Shown: positions 28,130 through 36,755, counted from the first letter of the stretch. The stretch is DNA of 46,355 nt from an uncultured Nocardioidaceae bacterium (GCA_902805845.1 CADCUI010000022.1:1-46355); one strand, 5' to 3'. A program made the numbers and translations. The notes: generated by a model not told the origin, from the sequence alone.

Positions 28130-28423
28130 TCAGCCGATCGCCTTGTCGGAGCCGGAAGCCTGGTCCCTGCTGGTGGAGCTGTCGGCGGTCCGGTCGGACC
28201 CGGTGTGCCCTCGGCGCTGCTCGCGCAGGTGCTCCTGCGTCTCGGCGTACATCCGCTCGATGAAGGCTTCGAGCTCGGTGGTCTCGACGCGCCACTGGCC
28301 TCGACCGCCCAGCTTCAGGGCGCGGAGGTCCTCCCGCCGAACGAGGGCGGTCACCTGGGCCAACGAGGTGTTGAGGATCTCGGCGACGTCAGGCAGCGTG
28401 AGGAAGCGGGGCCCATCCACCAT
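28130..28423 (-). CDS. Small helix-turn-helix (excisionase/MerR-type) DNA-binding protein
   Basis: Protein of 97 aa. Residues 5-55 (FLTLPDVAEILNTSLAQVTALVRREDLRALKLGGRGQWRVE) are a MerR/excisionase-like winged helix-turn-helix; the tail is hydrophilic and probably disordered. It resembles BldC-like actinobacterial regulators in size but not in exact sequence. It is divergent from the SAF-domain gene (111 bp between starts) and may control it. A CATAGT box six bases before the ATG suggests a leaderless transcript. Confidence 0.8.
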   Translation of the reverse strand: MVDGPRFLTLPDVAEILNTSLAQVTALVRREDLRALKLGGRGQWRVETTELEAFIERMYAETQEHLREQRRGHTGSDRTADSSTSRDQASGSDKAIG

Positions 28424-28429
28424 GCGCTC

Positions 28430-28435
28430 ACTATG
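28430..28435 (-). promoter_or_regulatory. -10 box CATAGT, leaderless start of the HTH gene
   Basis: On the minus strand CATAGT is followed by GAGCGC and the ATG at 28423. There is no Shine-Dalgarno sequence. Confidence 0.35.
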
Positions 28436-28534
28436 GCACCGTTTGCGGGGGCGGCCGATTCTTTACCTTCGCTTGCCTGTGGAAAGGTGCCTTCGGCCTT
28501 GGTGGTCAGGGGTGCCCGAGCCGAGAATGCAGCG

Positions 28535-29284
28535 GTGAGCCCTCCCTTCCCCGGGTCGCCCAGCAACGGGTCGACGGCCGTCGACGACGGGGGGCGGCTT
28601 GCCCGGGCACAGCTGCCACCGACCTCGCCGGTGGCGCGACGAGCGCGGCGGCCGTCGTGGCGTGACCCGCGGCTGGCGGTGGGTCTTGCCCTGGTCTTCC
28701 TGTCCGTGCTGGGCGGCGCTCGCGTGCTCGACCGGGCCGACGACACCGTGCCGGTGCTCGCGGCAAGAACCGCGCTCTCCGGCGGGACCGCGGTCGAACC
28801 CGCCGACCTGGTGACGGTCAGGGTCCGCTTCGGCTCGGCGGCCGAGGCCGACCGCTACGTCTCCGGCTCGGCCGACCTCACCGAGGGGTCGATCCTGCTG
28901 CGTCCGGTGGGTCCCGGCGAGCTCCTCCCGAGGGCCGCCCTCGGGTCACCGGACGGCCAGTCGGCGCTCGAGCTGCCGCTGGCCGTGGACCCGGGCCGGG
29001 TCCCCGCGGGCCTGCGGGTCGGGTCGGTCGTCGACGTGTGGGTCGCGGGCAGCAGCGCCGGTGTCGGCGGCGCCGTCGATGCAGAGCCTGACGATCCGCC
29101 CCGACGCGCCGAGCTGCTGCTCTCGGAGGTGTCGGTGCTCGCGACCACCGGGGCGTCGGCGGTCGGACCCGCCGGGCTGCAGCAGGTCGTCGTGGCGGTG
29201 CCCCCCGCCGACCAGCCCCGGCTGGGCCGGATCGTGTCGCGGGTGGCGTCGGGCGCGGTGCTCCTCGTCGGCCGACCAGGCTGA
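28535..29284 (+). CDS. SAF-domain membrane protein (CpaB/RcpC-like)
   Basis: Protein of 249 aa. A proline- and arginine-rich cytoplasmic tail is followed by one membrane helix (about residues 47-65, LAVGLALVFLSVLGGARVL) and a SAF domain (VPVLAARTALSGGTAVEPADLVTV ... TEGSILLRPVGPGELLPRAAL) and an RcpC/CpaB-like beta region (LPLAVDPGRVPAGLRVGSVVDVW). In Tad/Flp pilus systems such proteins sit in the periplasm and help assembly. The CpaE-like ATPase gene follows after 4 bp, supporting a Tad-type origin, but no TadA, TadB/C or pilin gene is present here. The start is uncertain because no strong Shine-Dalgarno sequence precedes the GTG. Confidence 0.72.
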   Translation: MSPPFPGSPSNGSTAVDDGGRLARAQLPPTSPVARRARRPSWRDPRLAVGLALVFLSVLGGARVLDRADDTVPVLAARTALSGGTAVEPADLVTVRVRFGSAAEADRYVSGSADLTEGSILLRPVGPGELLPRAALGSPDGQSALELPLAVDPGRVPAGLRVGSVVDVWVAGSSAGVGGAVDAEPDDPPRRAELLLSEVSVLATTGASAVGPAGLQQVVVAVPPADQPRLGRIVSRVASGAVLLVGRPG

Positions 29285-29288
29285 GCGC

Positions 29289-30641
29289 ATGGTCGACGCC
29301 CGGTCTGCCAGGACCGATCCGTTCGGTCAGTCGTCGCGGGTCGGCGTCCTCGTCGCGGCCGACGCACACCCCTGGGAGGCCGGTGCCCTGGAGGCGATCG
29401 CCGGCGCCGGGCGGCACCTCGTCCTGGTGAAGCGCTGTCTGGACCTGTCCGACCTGCTCGCGACCGCGGCCACCGGGAGCGCGCAGGTCGCCCTGGTCTC
29501 TTCCCGCCTGAGCGGTCTGGACGCCGACGCCGTCGACCGGCTGGCGGGCCAGGGGGTGCGGGTGGTCGCGGTCGTGCCGGAGCGGCCGCCGTCGGCCCGC
29601 GTGCCTGAAGAGGAGGTCGATGAGCACACCCGGCTGCTGCGGACGGGGGTCAGCCGGGTCCTGCGGGCTGATGCGGTCGCCGCCATCGCCGAGTCGTTGC
29701 TCGACGCGGCGGACGCCGACCCGCCCTCGGAGCCACTGGGCACGCAGGCTCGGGGGAAGGGCGCCATCACCGCGGAGGCCGCTGTCGGGCCCTCCGGCGA
29801 CGGTCCCGAGCGCCAGGGCAGGCTCGTCGCCGTCTGGGGTCCGACCGGGGCGCCGGGACGGACCACCGTGGCGGTCGGGATCGCGGCCGAGGCGGCCGCC
29901 CGGGACAGCCACGTCACCCTGGTGGATGCCGACCCCTACGGCGGGACGGCCGGCCACCACCTCGCCGTGCTGGAGGAGGTGTCGGGGCTGCTGGCCGCGA
30001 CCCGGCTGGCCAACTCCGGTCAGCTGGATCCTGCCGCTCTGAGCCGCGTTGCCCGCGAGGTCGCACCGCGGATGCGGCTGGTCACGGGGCTGCCCCGACC
30101 CGACCGGTGGGTGGAGGTCCGCAACCAGGCCTTCCGCACCGTGCTCGCGACAGCACGCCGGCTCGACCAGCTGGTGGTCGTCGACACCGGGTTCGCCCTT
30201 CCCGGTGCGCCCCGCGACCCGTACAGCAGCGCACCCGGACGCGACGACATGACCGCGGCGGCGCTCGCGGAGGCCGACGACGTCGTCGTCGTCGCCTCGG
30301 CCGATCCGGTGGGGCTCACGCGCCTGGCGCGGTCGCTCCGCGACCTTCTCGACGTCCGGCCGGACGGCCCCGGCCACGTCGTGGTCAACCGGATGCGGCC
30401 CACGCTCGGGTGGTCCGAGCGCGACATCTGCTACCTGGTGGGTGGCGTCTCCCCGGGGGCCTCGGTGACGTTCCTGCCCGACGACCGCGCCGCCGCCGAC
30501 CGCGCCCTGGTGTCCGGCCGCTCCCTCGTCGAGAGTGGCGACAGCCCGCTGCGTCGCGGCATCGCCGCGGTCGTGGACCAGGTGCTGAGGGAGCCCGCCG
30601 TGGGCGCCGTGGCGAGGCGTCGCCGCCGACGCGGTAGGTAG
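29289..30641 (+). CDS. CpaE/MinD-like P-loop ATPase
   Basis: Protein of 450 aa. The N-terminal 130 residues form a receiver-like domain without an obvious phosphorylation site (VGVLVAADAHPWEAGALEAIAGAGRH). A SIMIBI ATPase domain starts at about 179 with a deviant Walker A, GPTGAPGRTT (184-193), in which both lysines of the canonical KGGxGKT are absent. LVDADPYGG and VVDTGFALPG are the Walker A' and B regions. CpaE proteins localise Tad pilus machinery to a pole. The start is 4 bp after the SAF gene. The C-terminus is strongly basic (RRRRRRGR). Converges with the sulfotransferase gene. Confidence 0.75.
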   Translation: MVDARSARTDPFGQSSRVGVLVAADAHPWEAGALEAIAGAGRHLVLVKRCLDLSDLLATAATGSAQVALVSSRLSGLDADAVDRLAGQGVRVVAVVPERPPSARVPEEEVDEHTRLLRTGVSRVLRADAVAAIAESLLDAADADPPSEPLGTQARGKGAITAEAAVGPSGDGPERQGRLVAVWGPTGAPGRTTVAVGIAAEAAARDSHVTLVDADPYGGTAGHHLAVLEEVSGLLAATRLANSGQLDPAALSRVAREVAPRMRLVTGLPRPDRWVEVRNQAFRTVLATARRLDQLVVVDTGFALPGAPRDPYSSAPGRDDMTAAALAEADDVVVVASADPVGLTRLARSLRDLLDVRPDGPGHVVVNRMRPTLGWSERDICYLVGGVSPGASVTFLPDDRAAADRALVSGRSLVESGDSPLRRGIAAVVDQVLREPAVGAVARRRRRRGR

Positions 30642-30663
30642 GGGCCCACGTCGTCGTCGGACG

Positions 30664-31395
30664 TCACTCGGACTCGTCGGTGAGGGCGGCTCGGAGCGCG
30701 GCAGCCCACGTCGCACTGGTGCTGTCCGCCTGCCTCTGATGAGGCGTCACCGCCCGCCAGGTCGCGGGAACGACGACCTGCAGCCGAGCAGCGATGGCCT
30801 CGACGGTGGCCCGAGGGTCACGGACGAGCTGTTCGTAGGTGACCTGCTCGGGTTGAACCCCGTGGCGGTCGAACCATGACTGCCACGCCCCGTTGTGCTC
30901 GCGGATGACGTTCACGAACCCTTTCAGCGCAGCGATGTCCTGCTGCGGTGGGCGCACCACGCTGTCGCCCTGCTGCCAGAATCCCGACTGCTCGGCGCGA
31001 CACCACGAGACGGCTTGTTCCACGATGTCGTCGCGGCGAAGGAACACCAGTGCCAACGGCCCGAGCGCCTCCTCGAGGACAGCCAGGTCAGACCGCCTCG
31101 AAGGCGGACGCAGGCGCTCCGCGATGCGCCCGAGGGAACCCCACATGATCCGGACCCCGAAGACCCCGTTGTCCGTCGTGGCCGCTGCCCGCACTGCGTG
31201 CACGAAAGCGCCGAAGTCACGCACCCGGCCGTCGACCACCGGTACGCCGAGGCGTCGTGCCCACGTCGCCTCGTCGGGCTCCCGGAAGTAGGACTCGGGT
31301 CGGCCCAGGACCCCGGTCGACGAGAGCAGACTGCACAGGAGCGTGCTCCCCGTGCGGGGAGTCGCACACAGGAGGTAGCCGCCTGGCGAGACCAC
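30664..31395 (-). CDS. Stf0-type sulfotransferase
   Basis: Protein of 243 aa. The PAPS-binding P-loop-like start YLLCATPRTGSTLLCSLL (residues 7-24) is diagnostic of the Stf0 family, followed by GRPESYFREP, FGVRIMWGSL and LVFLRRDDIVEQAVSW. Mycobacterial Stf0 transfers sulfate from PAPS to trehalose to make the core of sulfolipid-1; the substrate here is unknown. A TACGCT box lies six bases before the GTG, so the transcript may be leaderless. It is flanked by a CpaE-like gene and a membrane protein, with no PAPS synthesis genes nearby. Confidence 0.88.
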   Translation of the reverse strand: MVSPGGYLLCATPRTGSTLLCSLLSSTGVLGRPESYFREPDEATWARRLGVPVVDGRVRDFGAFVHAVRAAATTDNGVFGVRIMWGSLGRIAERLRPPSRRSDLAVLEEALGPLALVFLRRDDIVEQAVSWCRAEQSGFWQQGDSVVRPPQQDIAALKGFVNVIREHNGAWQSWFDRHGVQPEQVTYEQLVRDPRATVEAIAARLQVVVPATWRAVTPHQRQADSTSATWAAALRAALTDESE

Positions 31396-31401
31396 CGGCG
31401 A

Positions 31402-31407
31402 AGCGTA
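31402..31407 (-). promoter_or_regulatory. -10 box TACGCT, leaderless start of the Stf0 gene
   Basis: On the minus strand TACGCT is followed by TCGCCG and the GTG at 31395; no Shine-Dalgarno sequence is present. Confidence 0.35.
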
Positions 31408-31475
31408 ACCAGCGGCCCGCGTGACGACCGCTCGCTCCCGAGTGGTCCTGCACGACCGGCCGGTCCCGGCGGCGG

Positions 31476-32795
31476 TCAGACGGTGAGCAGCAGGTAGAGG
31501 CCGCTGACCGTGTAGCCGACCATGACGACGAGGAGCGGCAGCTGCCCGGTCAGCTGCGAGCGCCGGGGGAGGAGCTGCATGGCTCGGTCGTGCGCGGCGA
31601 TGACCCCGAGCACGTGCCCTCCGACGATGGCGCCCACCTTGAGGGAGGCCAGCAGGGTCGGGTGCAGGCTGAGCCAGTAGCTCGGTTGCAGGTCCGCCGT
31701 GCCGAGGAGGTTGGACCCGTTGACCATCGGGTCGCTGAGGCGCACGAGGGTCTGCTGCCCGACCTCGACGAGGTAGGTGAGGTAGTGGGCGGTGAGGTAG
31801 CCGACCACGATCGGCACCAGCGAGTGCGCGAAGTGCCCCGGCAGCTGTCGGCGGGGCAGGTGTGGCGGCGGTGCCGTCGCCATCGTCGCCGCCGCGAACA
31901 GCACGCCGACCAGCACGGAGAAGGACACCAGCCCGGCGGTGTCGAGGGGTACGCCGGGCAACGTCGACGCCTGGGTGTAGCGGACCCACGCCAGCGAGTC
32001 CGAGAAGCTGTCGAAGGCGGTGCTGCCCACGAGCACCGACACGGCCGCCACCAGCCCCGGCTGGGGCTCGATGCCGTCGAGGTTGCGCAGCGGGCTGCGG
32101 ATCACCAGTGTCCCGTCGCTGGTGCGCCCGAACGGCGACAGGTGGCCGACGAGCGTGGAGAGCACCTCGAAGGGGTCCGCGGCAGCGAACCACCGGTCAC
32201 CGAACACGGCGGCGCCGACGAGCAGGACGACCGCGTACCCGGCGAACCACAGCCGCACCGACGACAGGTAGTTGGCCTCGGGGAACACCAGCTCCAACCA
32301 GGTGAAGGCCAGGAGCCCGAGGGCCGCGGGCCACAGTCCCACCCAGGAGGGCAGCCGGAGGATGCTGTCCTCGGGCCGGCCTCCGGTGACCCGGGAGAGG
32401 AGGCGGTGGACGGTCCGCACCGGGCTGACCGCGCGGAAGACCGGCCCGAGGAGCAGCGACGCCGGCACGATCCCCACCCAGAGCAGCACGTAGACCACGC
32501 CGAAGGTGGGGTTCGCGAGGGTGTCGGGGCCGGCGAACGCCGCCCAGCCGACGTACGCCGTGAAGACCAGCCCGAACGCCCGGAGCAGCTGGCTCAGCCA
32601 GCCGCCGTCGACGGCGGCGACCACGGCCCGCGGAAGCGGCCGGCCCTGGTTCGCGGCATCGAAGCGCGGGGTGCGCCAGGCCATCACGAGCACGATGAAC
32701 GACACCGCCAACGCGGCCGCTCCGCCCGCCAGCGCGAACGGCAGCGAGATCGGCAGGTCCTGGCTGCCCCCGATGCCGTGCGTGAAGACCCTCAC
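31476..32795 (-). CDS. Multipass membrane protein of unknown function
   Basis: Protein of 439 aa with about ten to twelve hydrophobic segments, beginning HGIGGSQDLPISLPFALAGG and ending in a C-terminal membrane helix (LLVVMVGYTVSGLYLLLTV). Conserved-looking features are the N-terminal HGIGG motif, FDSFSDSL with a nearby W, and histidines in SLHPTLLASLKVGAIVGGHVLG. From memory similar actinobacterial proteins are sometimes labelled fenitrothion hydrolase, which I would not rely on. GAGGGGG lies upstream of the GTG start. It diverges from the WS/DGAT gene, with 126 bp between starts, and reads toward Stf0. Confidence 0.7.
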   Translation of the reverse strand: MRVFTHGIGGSQDLPISLPFALAGGAAALAVSFIVLVMAWRTPRFDAANQGRPLPRAVVAAVDGGWLSQLLRAFGLVFTAYVGWAAFAGPDTLANPTFGVVYVLLWVGIVPASLLLGPVFRAVSPVRTVHRLLSRVTGGRPEDSILRLPSWVGLWPAALGLLAFTWLELVFPEANYLSSVRLWFAGYAVVLLVGAAVFGDRWFAAADPFEVLSTLVGHLSPFGRTSDGTLVIRSPLRNLDGIEPQPGLVAAVSVLVGSTAFDSFSDSLAWVRYTQASTLPGVPLDTAGLVSFSVLVGVLFAAATMATAPPPHLPRRQLPGHFAHSLVPIVVGYLTAHYLTYLVEVGQQTLVRLSDPMVNGSNLLGTADLQPSYWLSLHPTLLASLKVGAIVGGHVLGVIAAHDRAMQLLPRRSQLTGQLPLLVVMVGYTVSGLYLLLTV

Positions 32796-32921
32796 CGGCG
32801 GCCCCCTCTCTGACGACTCCGACCGGCGGCCCGCCGGCTCGGGACGGCGGGCCGCGGCGCACGACCGGTCTCTGCCAGAATTCCATGCAGGCGGTCGGAC
32901 ATCGCCGGAAGGGGTGCAGGG

Positions 32922-34346
32922 GTGGAGCGGCTTCGTCCGGGCGACCTGGCGCTGCTGGCGATGGAGTCGGCGAGCACGCCCATGCACCTGGCCACCGTGG
33001 AGGTGTTCGAGCCTCCCGAGGACGGTTTCGACTACCGGAGCCTGGTGGCGCTGGTGGCGGACCGGCTGGCGTTCGTGCCGCGCTACCGGCAGCGGCTCCT
33101 GCAGGTGCCCGGTGGGCTGGCACCTCCGGTGTGGGCCGACGACGACGACTTCGACCTCACCTACCACGTCCGGCAGTCGGCGGTCCCTCGCCCCGGGTCG
33201 CGCGAGCAGCTCCAGGAGCTCGTCGCCCGGATCATCACGCGCCCGCTGGACCGCACCCGGCCGCTGTGGGAGATGTACCTCATCGAGGGGCTCGAGGGCG
33301 GTCGCTTCGCGATCCTGTCCAAGTCCCACCAGACACTTGTGGACGGGGTCTCGACCATCGACCTCGGCCAGGTCATCGTCGACGCCGAGACGGTGCCCCG
33401 CGAGGAGATCCCCGACGGCTGGGTCCCGCGACCGGAGCCGTCCTCGCTGACGTTGCTCGCCGACGCCGTCCACGACCGGCTCCGCGACCCGGTCGGCACC
33501 GTCGGCGCGGTCCGCAATGCCGTCGGGGCCGTCGGGGCCGTCGCACGCGCGAACCCGCTGCTGCGGAGCCGCCGGACCGCACCGGAGTCGCCGCTGCAGG
33601 TGACGCTCTCCCAGCAGCGCCGCTTCCTCACCGTGCGCACCGAGCTCGACGACTACGGCAAGATCCGTCGTTTCCACGGTGGCACCGTCAACGACGTCGT
33701 CCTCGCCACCGTCACCGGAGCACTCCGGGCGTGGCTGATGACCCGCGCGGAGTCGTTGCGCACCAGCCGCCATCTCCGCGCGATGGTCCCGATGGGGGTC
33801 ATGGACAAGGACCTCGAGCCGACCTCGCTGGGCAGCCAGGTGGCGGGCAACATCATGGACCTGCCGATCGGTGAGCCCAGCCCGGTGGTCCGGCTCCATC
33901 AGGTGTCCTACGCCATGAAGGCGCACAAGGACACCGGCAGGGCGGTCTCCGCGCTGCGACTGATCGGGGTGGGCGGGTTCGCGCCCACGACCTTCCACGC
34001 GCTCGGTGCCCGGGTCGCAGCCGACGCGGTGCAGCGGGGCTTCCACCTCGTCGTGACCAACGTGCCGGGCCCGCAGTTCCCGCTGTACGCCGCGGGGGCC
34101 CGGATGACCGAGAGCTACCCGGTACAGCCCCTCCTGCCCGGTCATGCGCTCGCGATCGGCGTGACGTCCTACGACGGCGGCGTGCACTTCGGGATCACCG
34201 CCGACCGGGACGCCATCCCGGACGTCGAGGTGATCGGCCAGTGCATCACCGAGGCGCTCGCCGAGCTGAGCGAGACCACCTCGGAGAGCCGGATGCGAGC
34301 ACCCCGCGGGCGTGAGCCCGGCCGTCGTCGCCCTCCGGAGAGCTGA
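32922..34346 (+). CDS. Wax ester synthase/diacylglycerol acyltransferase family protein with HQ active-site motif
   Basis: Protein of 474 aa with WS/DGAT hallmarks: LALLAMESASTPMHLA near the N-terminus, RPLWEMYLIEGL at 113-124, NDVVLATVTGALR and NVPGPQFPLYAAGARM near residue 385. These enzymes esterify fatty acyl-CoA to diacylglycerol or alcohols, giving storage lipid. The catalytic motif HHxxxDG reads H136-Q137-TLV-D141-G142, so the second histidine, usually regarded as the catalytic base, is glutamine. It may be less active or have another role. Starts with GTG and ends 2 bp before the DUF6912 gene. Confidence 0.88.
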   Translation: MERLRPGDLALLAMESASTPMHLATVEVFEPPEDGFDYRSLVALVADRLAFVPRYRQRLLQVPGGLAPPVWADDDDFDLTYHVRQSAVPRPGSREQLQELVARIITRPLDRTRPLWEMYLIEGLEGGRFAILSKSHQTLVDGVSTIDLGQVIVDAETVPREEIPDGWVPRPEPSSLTLLADAVHDRLRDPVGTVGAVRNAVGAVGAVARANPLLRSRRTAPESPLQVTLSQQRRFLTVRTELDDYGKIRRFHGGTVNDVVLATVTGALRAWLMTRAESLRTSRHLRAMVPMGVMDKDLEPTSLGSQVAGNIMDLPIGEPSPVVRLHQVSYAMKAHKDTGRAVSALRLIGVGGFAPTTFHALGARVAADAVQRGFHLVVTNVPGPQFPLYAAGARMTESYPVQPLLPGHALAIGVTSYDGGVHFGITADRDAIPDVEVIGQCITEALAELSETTSESRMRAPRGREPGRRRPPES

Positions 34347-34348
34347 CG

Positions 34349-34846
34349 ATGGCTCGGGGTCGTGTCTACCTGCCGCTCACCGCGTCGCTGCTCGCCCGGG
34401 CTCGAGACGCCGGAGGTTTCGACGCAGCGACGCCCGCCCACGCGGTGACCGAGCGGCTGGCCGACGAGCTGGGCACGGGGGACGAGGAGGACCTCGAGCA
34501 CGCCGCGTCGACCGGAGCCGCCCTCGACGCCCTCCTGCTCATGGGTGCCGACGACCCGCCGCGCCGGGTGGTGGCCGCTGCCGAGCCCGTCGACTGGGAG
34601 CCCAGGGCGGGTGCCGACGAGACCGCGAGTGCGGTCACGGTGACCGGCGGCGTACCGCTGCGCCTGCTCGCCGCCGTGCTGGCGGACTCGACCGACGCAG
34701 CCGAGGCGGTCACCGCTGCGCGGGACGCCCTGGCCGCGCGCGCCGACGTCGACGACGCGGCCGTGCAGCGCTGTCTCGACCACGACCTCGGGTGGTACGC
34801 CGCGCAGGAGCTCGACCAGCTGCTGACCGAGCTGTCGGGCGGCTGA
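34349..34846 (+). CDS. DUF6912 family protein
   Basis: Protein of 165 aa, recognised by RVYLPLTASLLARARDAGGF, VTERLADELGTGDEEDLEHAASTGAALDALLL and the ending DHDLGWYAAQELDQLL. Soluble, acidic, alanine-rich; function unknown. It starts 2 bp after the WS/DGAT stop, so the two are cotranscribed. The same pair order is seen, from memory, in other actinobacteria. pruA follows after 67 bp with its own promoter. Confidence 0.72.
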   Translation: MARGRVYLPLTASLLARARDAGGFDAATPAHAVTERLADELGTGDEEDLEHAASTGAALDALLLMGADDPPRRVVAAAEPVDWEPRAGADETASAVTVTGGVPLRLLAAVLADSTDAAEAVTAARDALAARADVDDAAVQRCLDHDLGWYAAQELDQLLTELSGG

Positions 34847-34901
34847 CCGGACCCACCTCGACGGCGCCTCCCCGGGGTTTGGGCGCGGTCGCCGACCGTG
34901 C

Positions 34902-34907
34902 CACGAT
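34902..34907 (+). promoter_or_regulatory. Possible -10 box CACGAT, leaderless start of pruA
   Basis: CACGAT is followed by CGACGC and the ATG at 34914; the layout matches that of the response regulator promoter (CATGAT). There is no Shine-Dalgarno sequence. The -35 is weak. Confidence 0.35.
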
Positions 34908-34913
34908 CGACGC

Positions 34914-36542
34914 ATGGACGCGATCACCTCTCCGCCGCAGCCGATCAACGAGCCGAACCTCACCTACGCCCCCGGCAGCGCGGAGCGCGCCGAGCTCGAG
35001 GCGGAGATCGTGCGTCAGGAGGCGGTGCAGCTCGAGCTCACCGCCACCATCGGTGGCCGCAAGGTCGCCGGTGACGGGGCCGCCATCGACGTGGTGCAGC
35101 CCCACGACCACTCTCACGTGCTGGGCAGGATCCGCAGCTCCACCGAGGCCGACGCCCGCGCGGCGATCGAGGCAGCGGCTGAGGCAGCGCCCGGGTGGGC
35201 CGCGACCGACTTCGACGACCGGGCGGCGGTGCTGCTCAGGGCCGCCGAGCTGCTCGCCGGGCCGTGGCGGCAGCGGCTCAACGCGGCGACGATGCTGGGG
35301 CAGTCCAAGACCGCGTTCCAGGCCGAGATCGACGCCGCCTGCGAGCTGATCGACTTCTGGCGCTTCAACGTGCACTTCGCCCGGCAGATCATCGCCGAGC
35401 AGCCGGTCGCCAACTCACGCGGCGTCTGGAACCGGACCGACCACCGGCCCCTCGAGGGGTTCGTCTACGCGGTCACGCCGTTCAACTTCACCGCGATCGC
35501 CGGCAACCTGCCGACCGCCCCCGCGCTCATGGGCAACACCGTCCTCTGGAAGCCGTCGCCCACCCAGCAGGTGGCCGCGCACCTGACCATGGAGCTGCTC
35601 GAGGAGGCCGGGCTGCCGCCGGGGGTCATCAACATGCTGCCCGGCGACGGCATCGACGTCTCCTCGGTCGCGCTGCCGCACCCCGACCTGGCCGGCATCC
35701 ACTTCACCGGCTCCACCGCCACCTTCCAGCACCTCTGGCGGCAGACGGCCGAGAACATCACGCGCTACCGCGCCTACCCCCGGATCGTGGGAGAGACGGG
35801 GGGCAAGGACTTCATCGTCGGGCACTCCTCGGCAGACCCCGACGTGCTCCGGGTCGCGATGATCCGCGGTGCGTTCGAGTTCCAGGGCCAGAAGTGCTCG
35901 GCCGCCTCACGGGCCTACGTCGCCCGCTCGGTGTGGGACCGGATCAAGGACGACCTGATCTCGGAGATCGAGTCGATCTCGGTGGGGGACGTCACCGACC
36001 TGTCCCACTTCATGGGGGCGGTGATCGACGAGCGGGCGTTCGCCAAGCACGAGAAGGCGATCGCGCGAGCCCGCGAGTCGGCAGGGCTGACGATCCTGGC
36101 GGGTGGCGAGACCGACGACTCGGTCGGCTGGTTCGTCCGGCCGACGCTGGTCGAGGGCGGCGACCCGACCGACGAGATGTTCAGGACCGAGTACTTCGGG
36201 CCGATCCTCACGGTCCACGTCTTCGACGACGGCGACTTCGAAGCCGTCGTGGACCAGATGGAGTCGTTCGCGCCGTACGCCCTCACCGGGTCGATCGTCG
36301 CGCGGGACCGGCGGGCGATCGCGTGGGCAGCGGACCGGCTTCGCTTCGCCGCAGGGAACTTCTACATCAACGACAAGCCCACGGGCGCGGTCATCGGCCA
36401 GCAGCCGTTCGGTGGCGGGCGCGCCTCCGGCACCAACGACAAGGCCGGCGCCGCGAGCAACCTGCAGCGCTGGGTCTCCGCCCGCAGCATGAAGGAGACC
36501 TTCGACGCAGCGCGCGACTACCGCTATCCCCACATGGGCTGA
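34914..36542 (+). CDS. pruA: L-glutamate gamma-semialdehyde dehydrogenase (P5C dehydrogenase)
   Basis: Protein of 542 aa that oxidises glutamate-gamma-semialdehyde to glutamate with NAD, the second step of proline catabolism. Typical are NEPNLTYAPGSAERAEL at the start, GFVYAVTPFNFTAIAGNLPTAPALMGN, the general base E294 in GETGGKD, the nucleophile C328 in GQKCSAASR and the ending QPFGGGRASGTNDKAG. Single-function length, without the proline dehydrogenase domain of PutA. Proline dehydrogenase is not in the window. The NAD-glutamate dehydrogenase downstream would take the product on to 2-oxoglutarate. Confidence 0.96.
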   Translation: MDAITSPPQPINEPNLTYAPGSAERAELEAEIVRQEAVQLELTATIGGRKVAGDGAAIDVVQPHDHSHVLGRIRSSTEADARAAIEAAAEAAPGWAATDFDDRAAVLLRAAELLAGPWRQRLNAATMLGQSKTAFQAEIDAACELIDFWRFNVHFARQIIAEQPVANSRGVWNRTDHRPLEGFVYAVTPFNFTAIAGNLPTAPALMGNTVLWKPSPTQQVAAHLTMELLEEAGLPPGVINMLPGDGIDVSSVALPHPDLAGIHFTGSTATFQHLWRQTAENITRYRAYPRIVGETGGKDFIVGHSSADPDVLRVAMIRGAFEFQGQKCSAASRAYVARSVWDRIKDDLISEIESISVGDVTDLSHFMGAVIDERAFAKHEKAIARARESAGLTILAGGETDDSVGWFVRPTLVEGGDPTDEMFRTEYFGPILTVHVFDDGDFEAVVDQMESFAPYALTGSIVARDRRAIAWAADRLRFAAGNFYINDKPTGAVIGQQPFGGGRASGTNDKAGAASNLQRWVSARSMKETFDAARDYRYPHMG

Positions 36543-36545
36543 GGG

Positions 36546-36755
36546 GTGGTCCTCGAGCCGGCCGCGCTGGTGCCGATCCACGTCGGCGACGTGCACGTCT
36601 ACCAGTGGGTGCTGCTGGCCCTGATCGTCGGAGGACCGTTCCTCGTCATCGGGGTGCTGGTGCGTCGGCGGCGTGCGCAGGAGCTGGCCGCGGACGTGCC
36701 TCCCGAGGACGACGCCGAGGAGCGACCGGCCGACCAGTCGCAGGACCGGCTGTGA
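36546..36755 (+). CDS. Small single-pass membrane protein
   Basis: Protein of 69 aa: a short N-terminus, one membrane helix (about residues 20-38, WVLLALIVGGPFLVIGVLV), a basic stop-transfer RRRRAQ and an acidic tail. It begins with GTG 3 bp after the pruA stop, so translation is probably coupled. No family recognised. The charge pattern makes a real protein more likely than chance. Confidence 0.55.
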   Translation: MVLEPAALVPIHVGDVHVYQWVLLALIVGGPFLVIGVLVRRRRAQELAADVPPEDDAEERPADQSQDRL

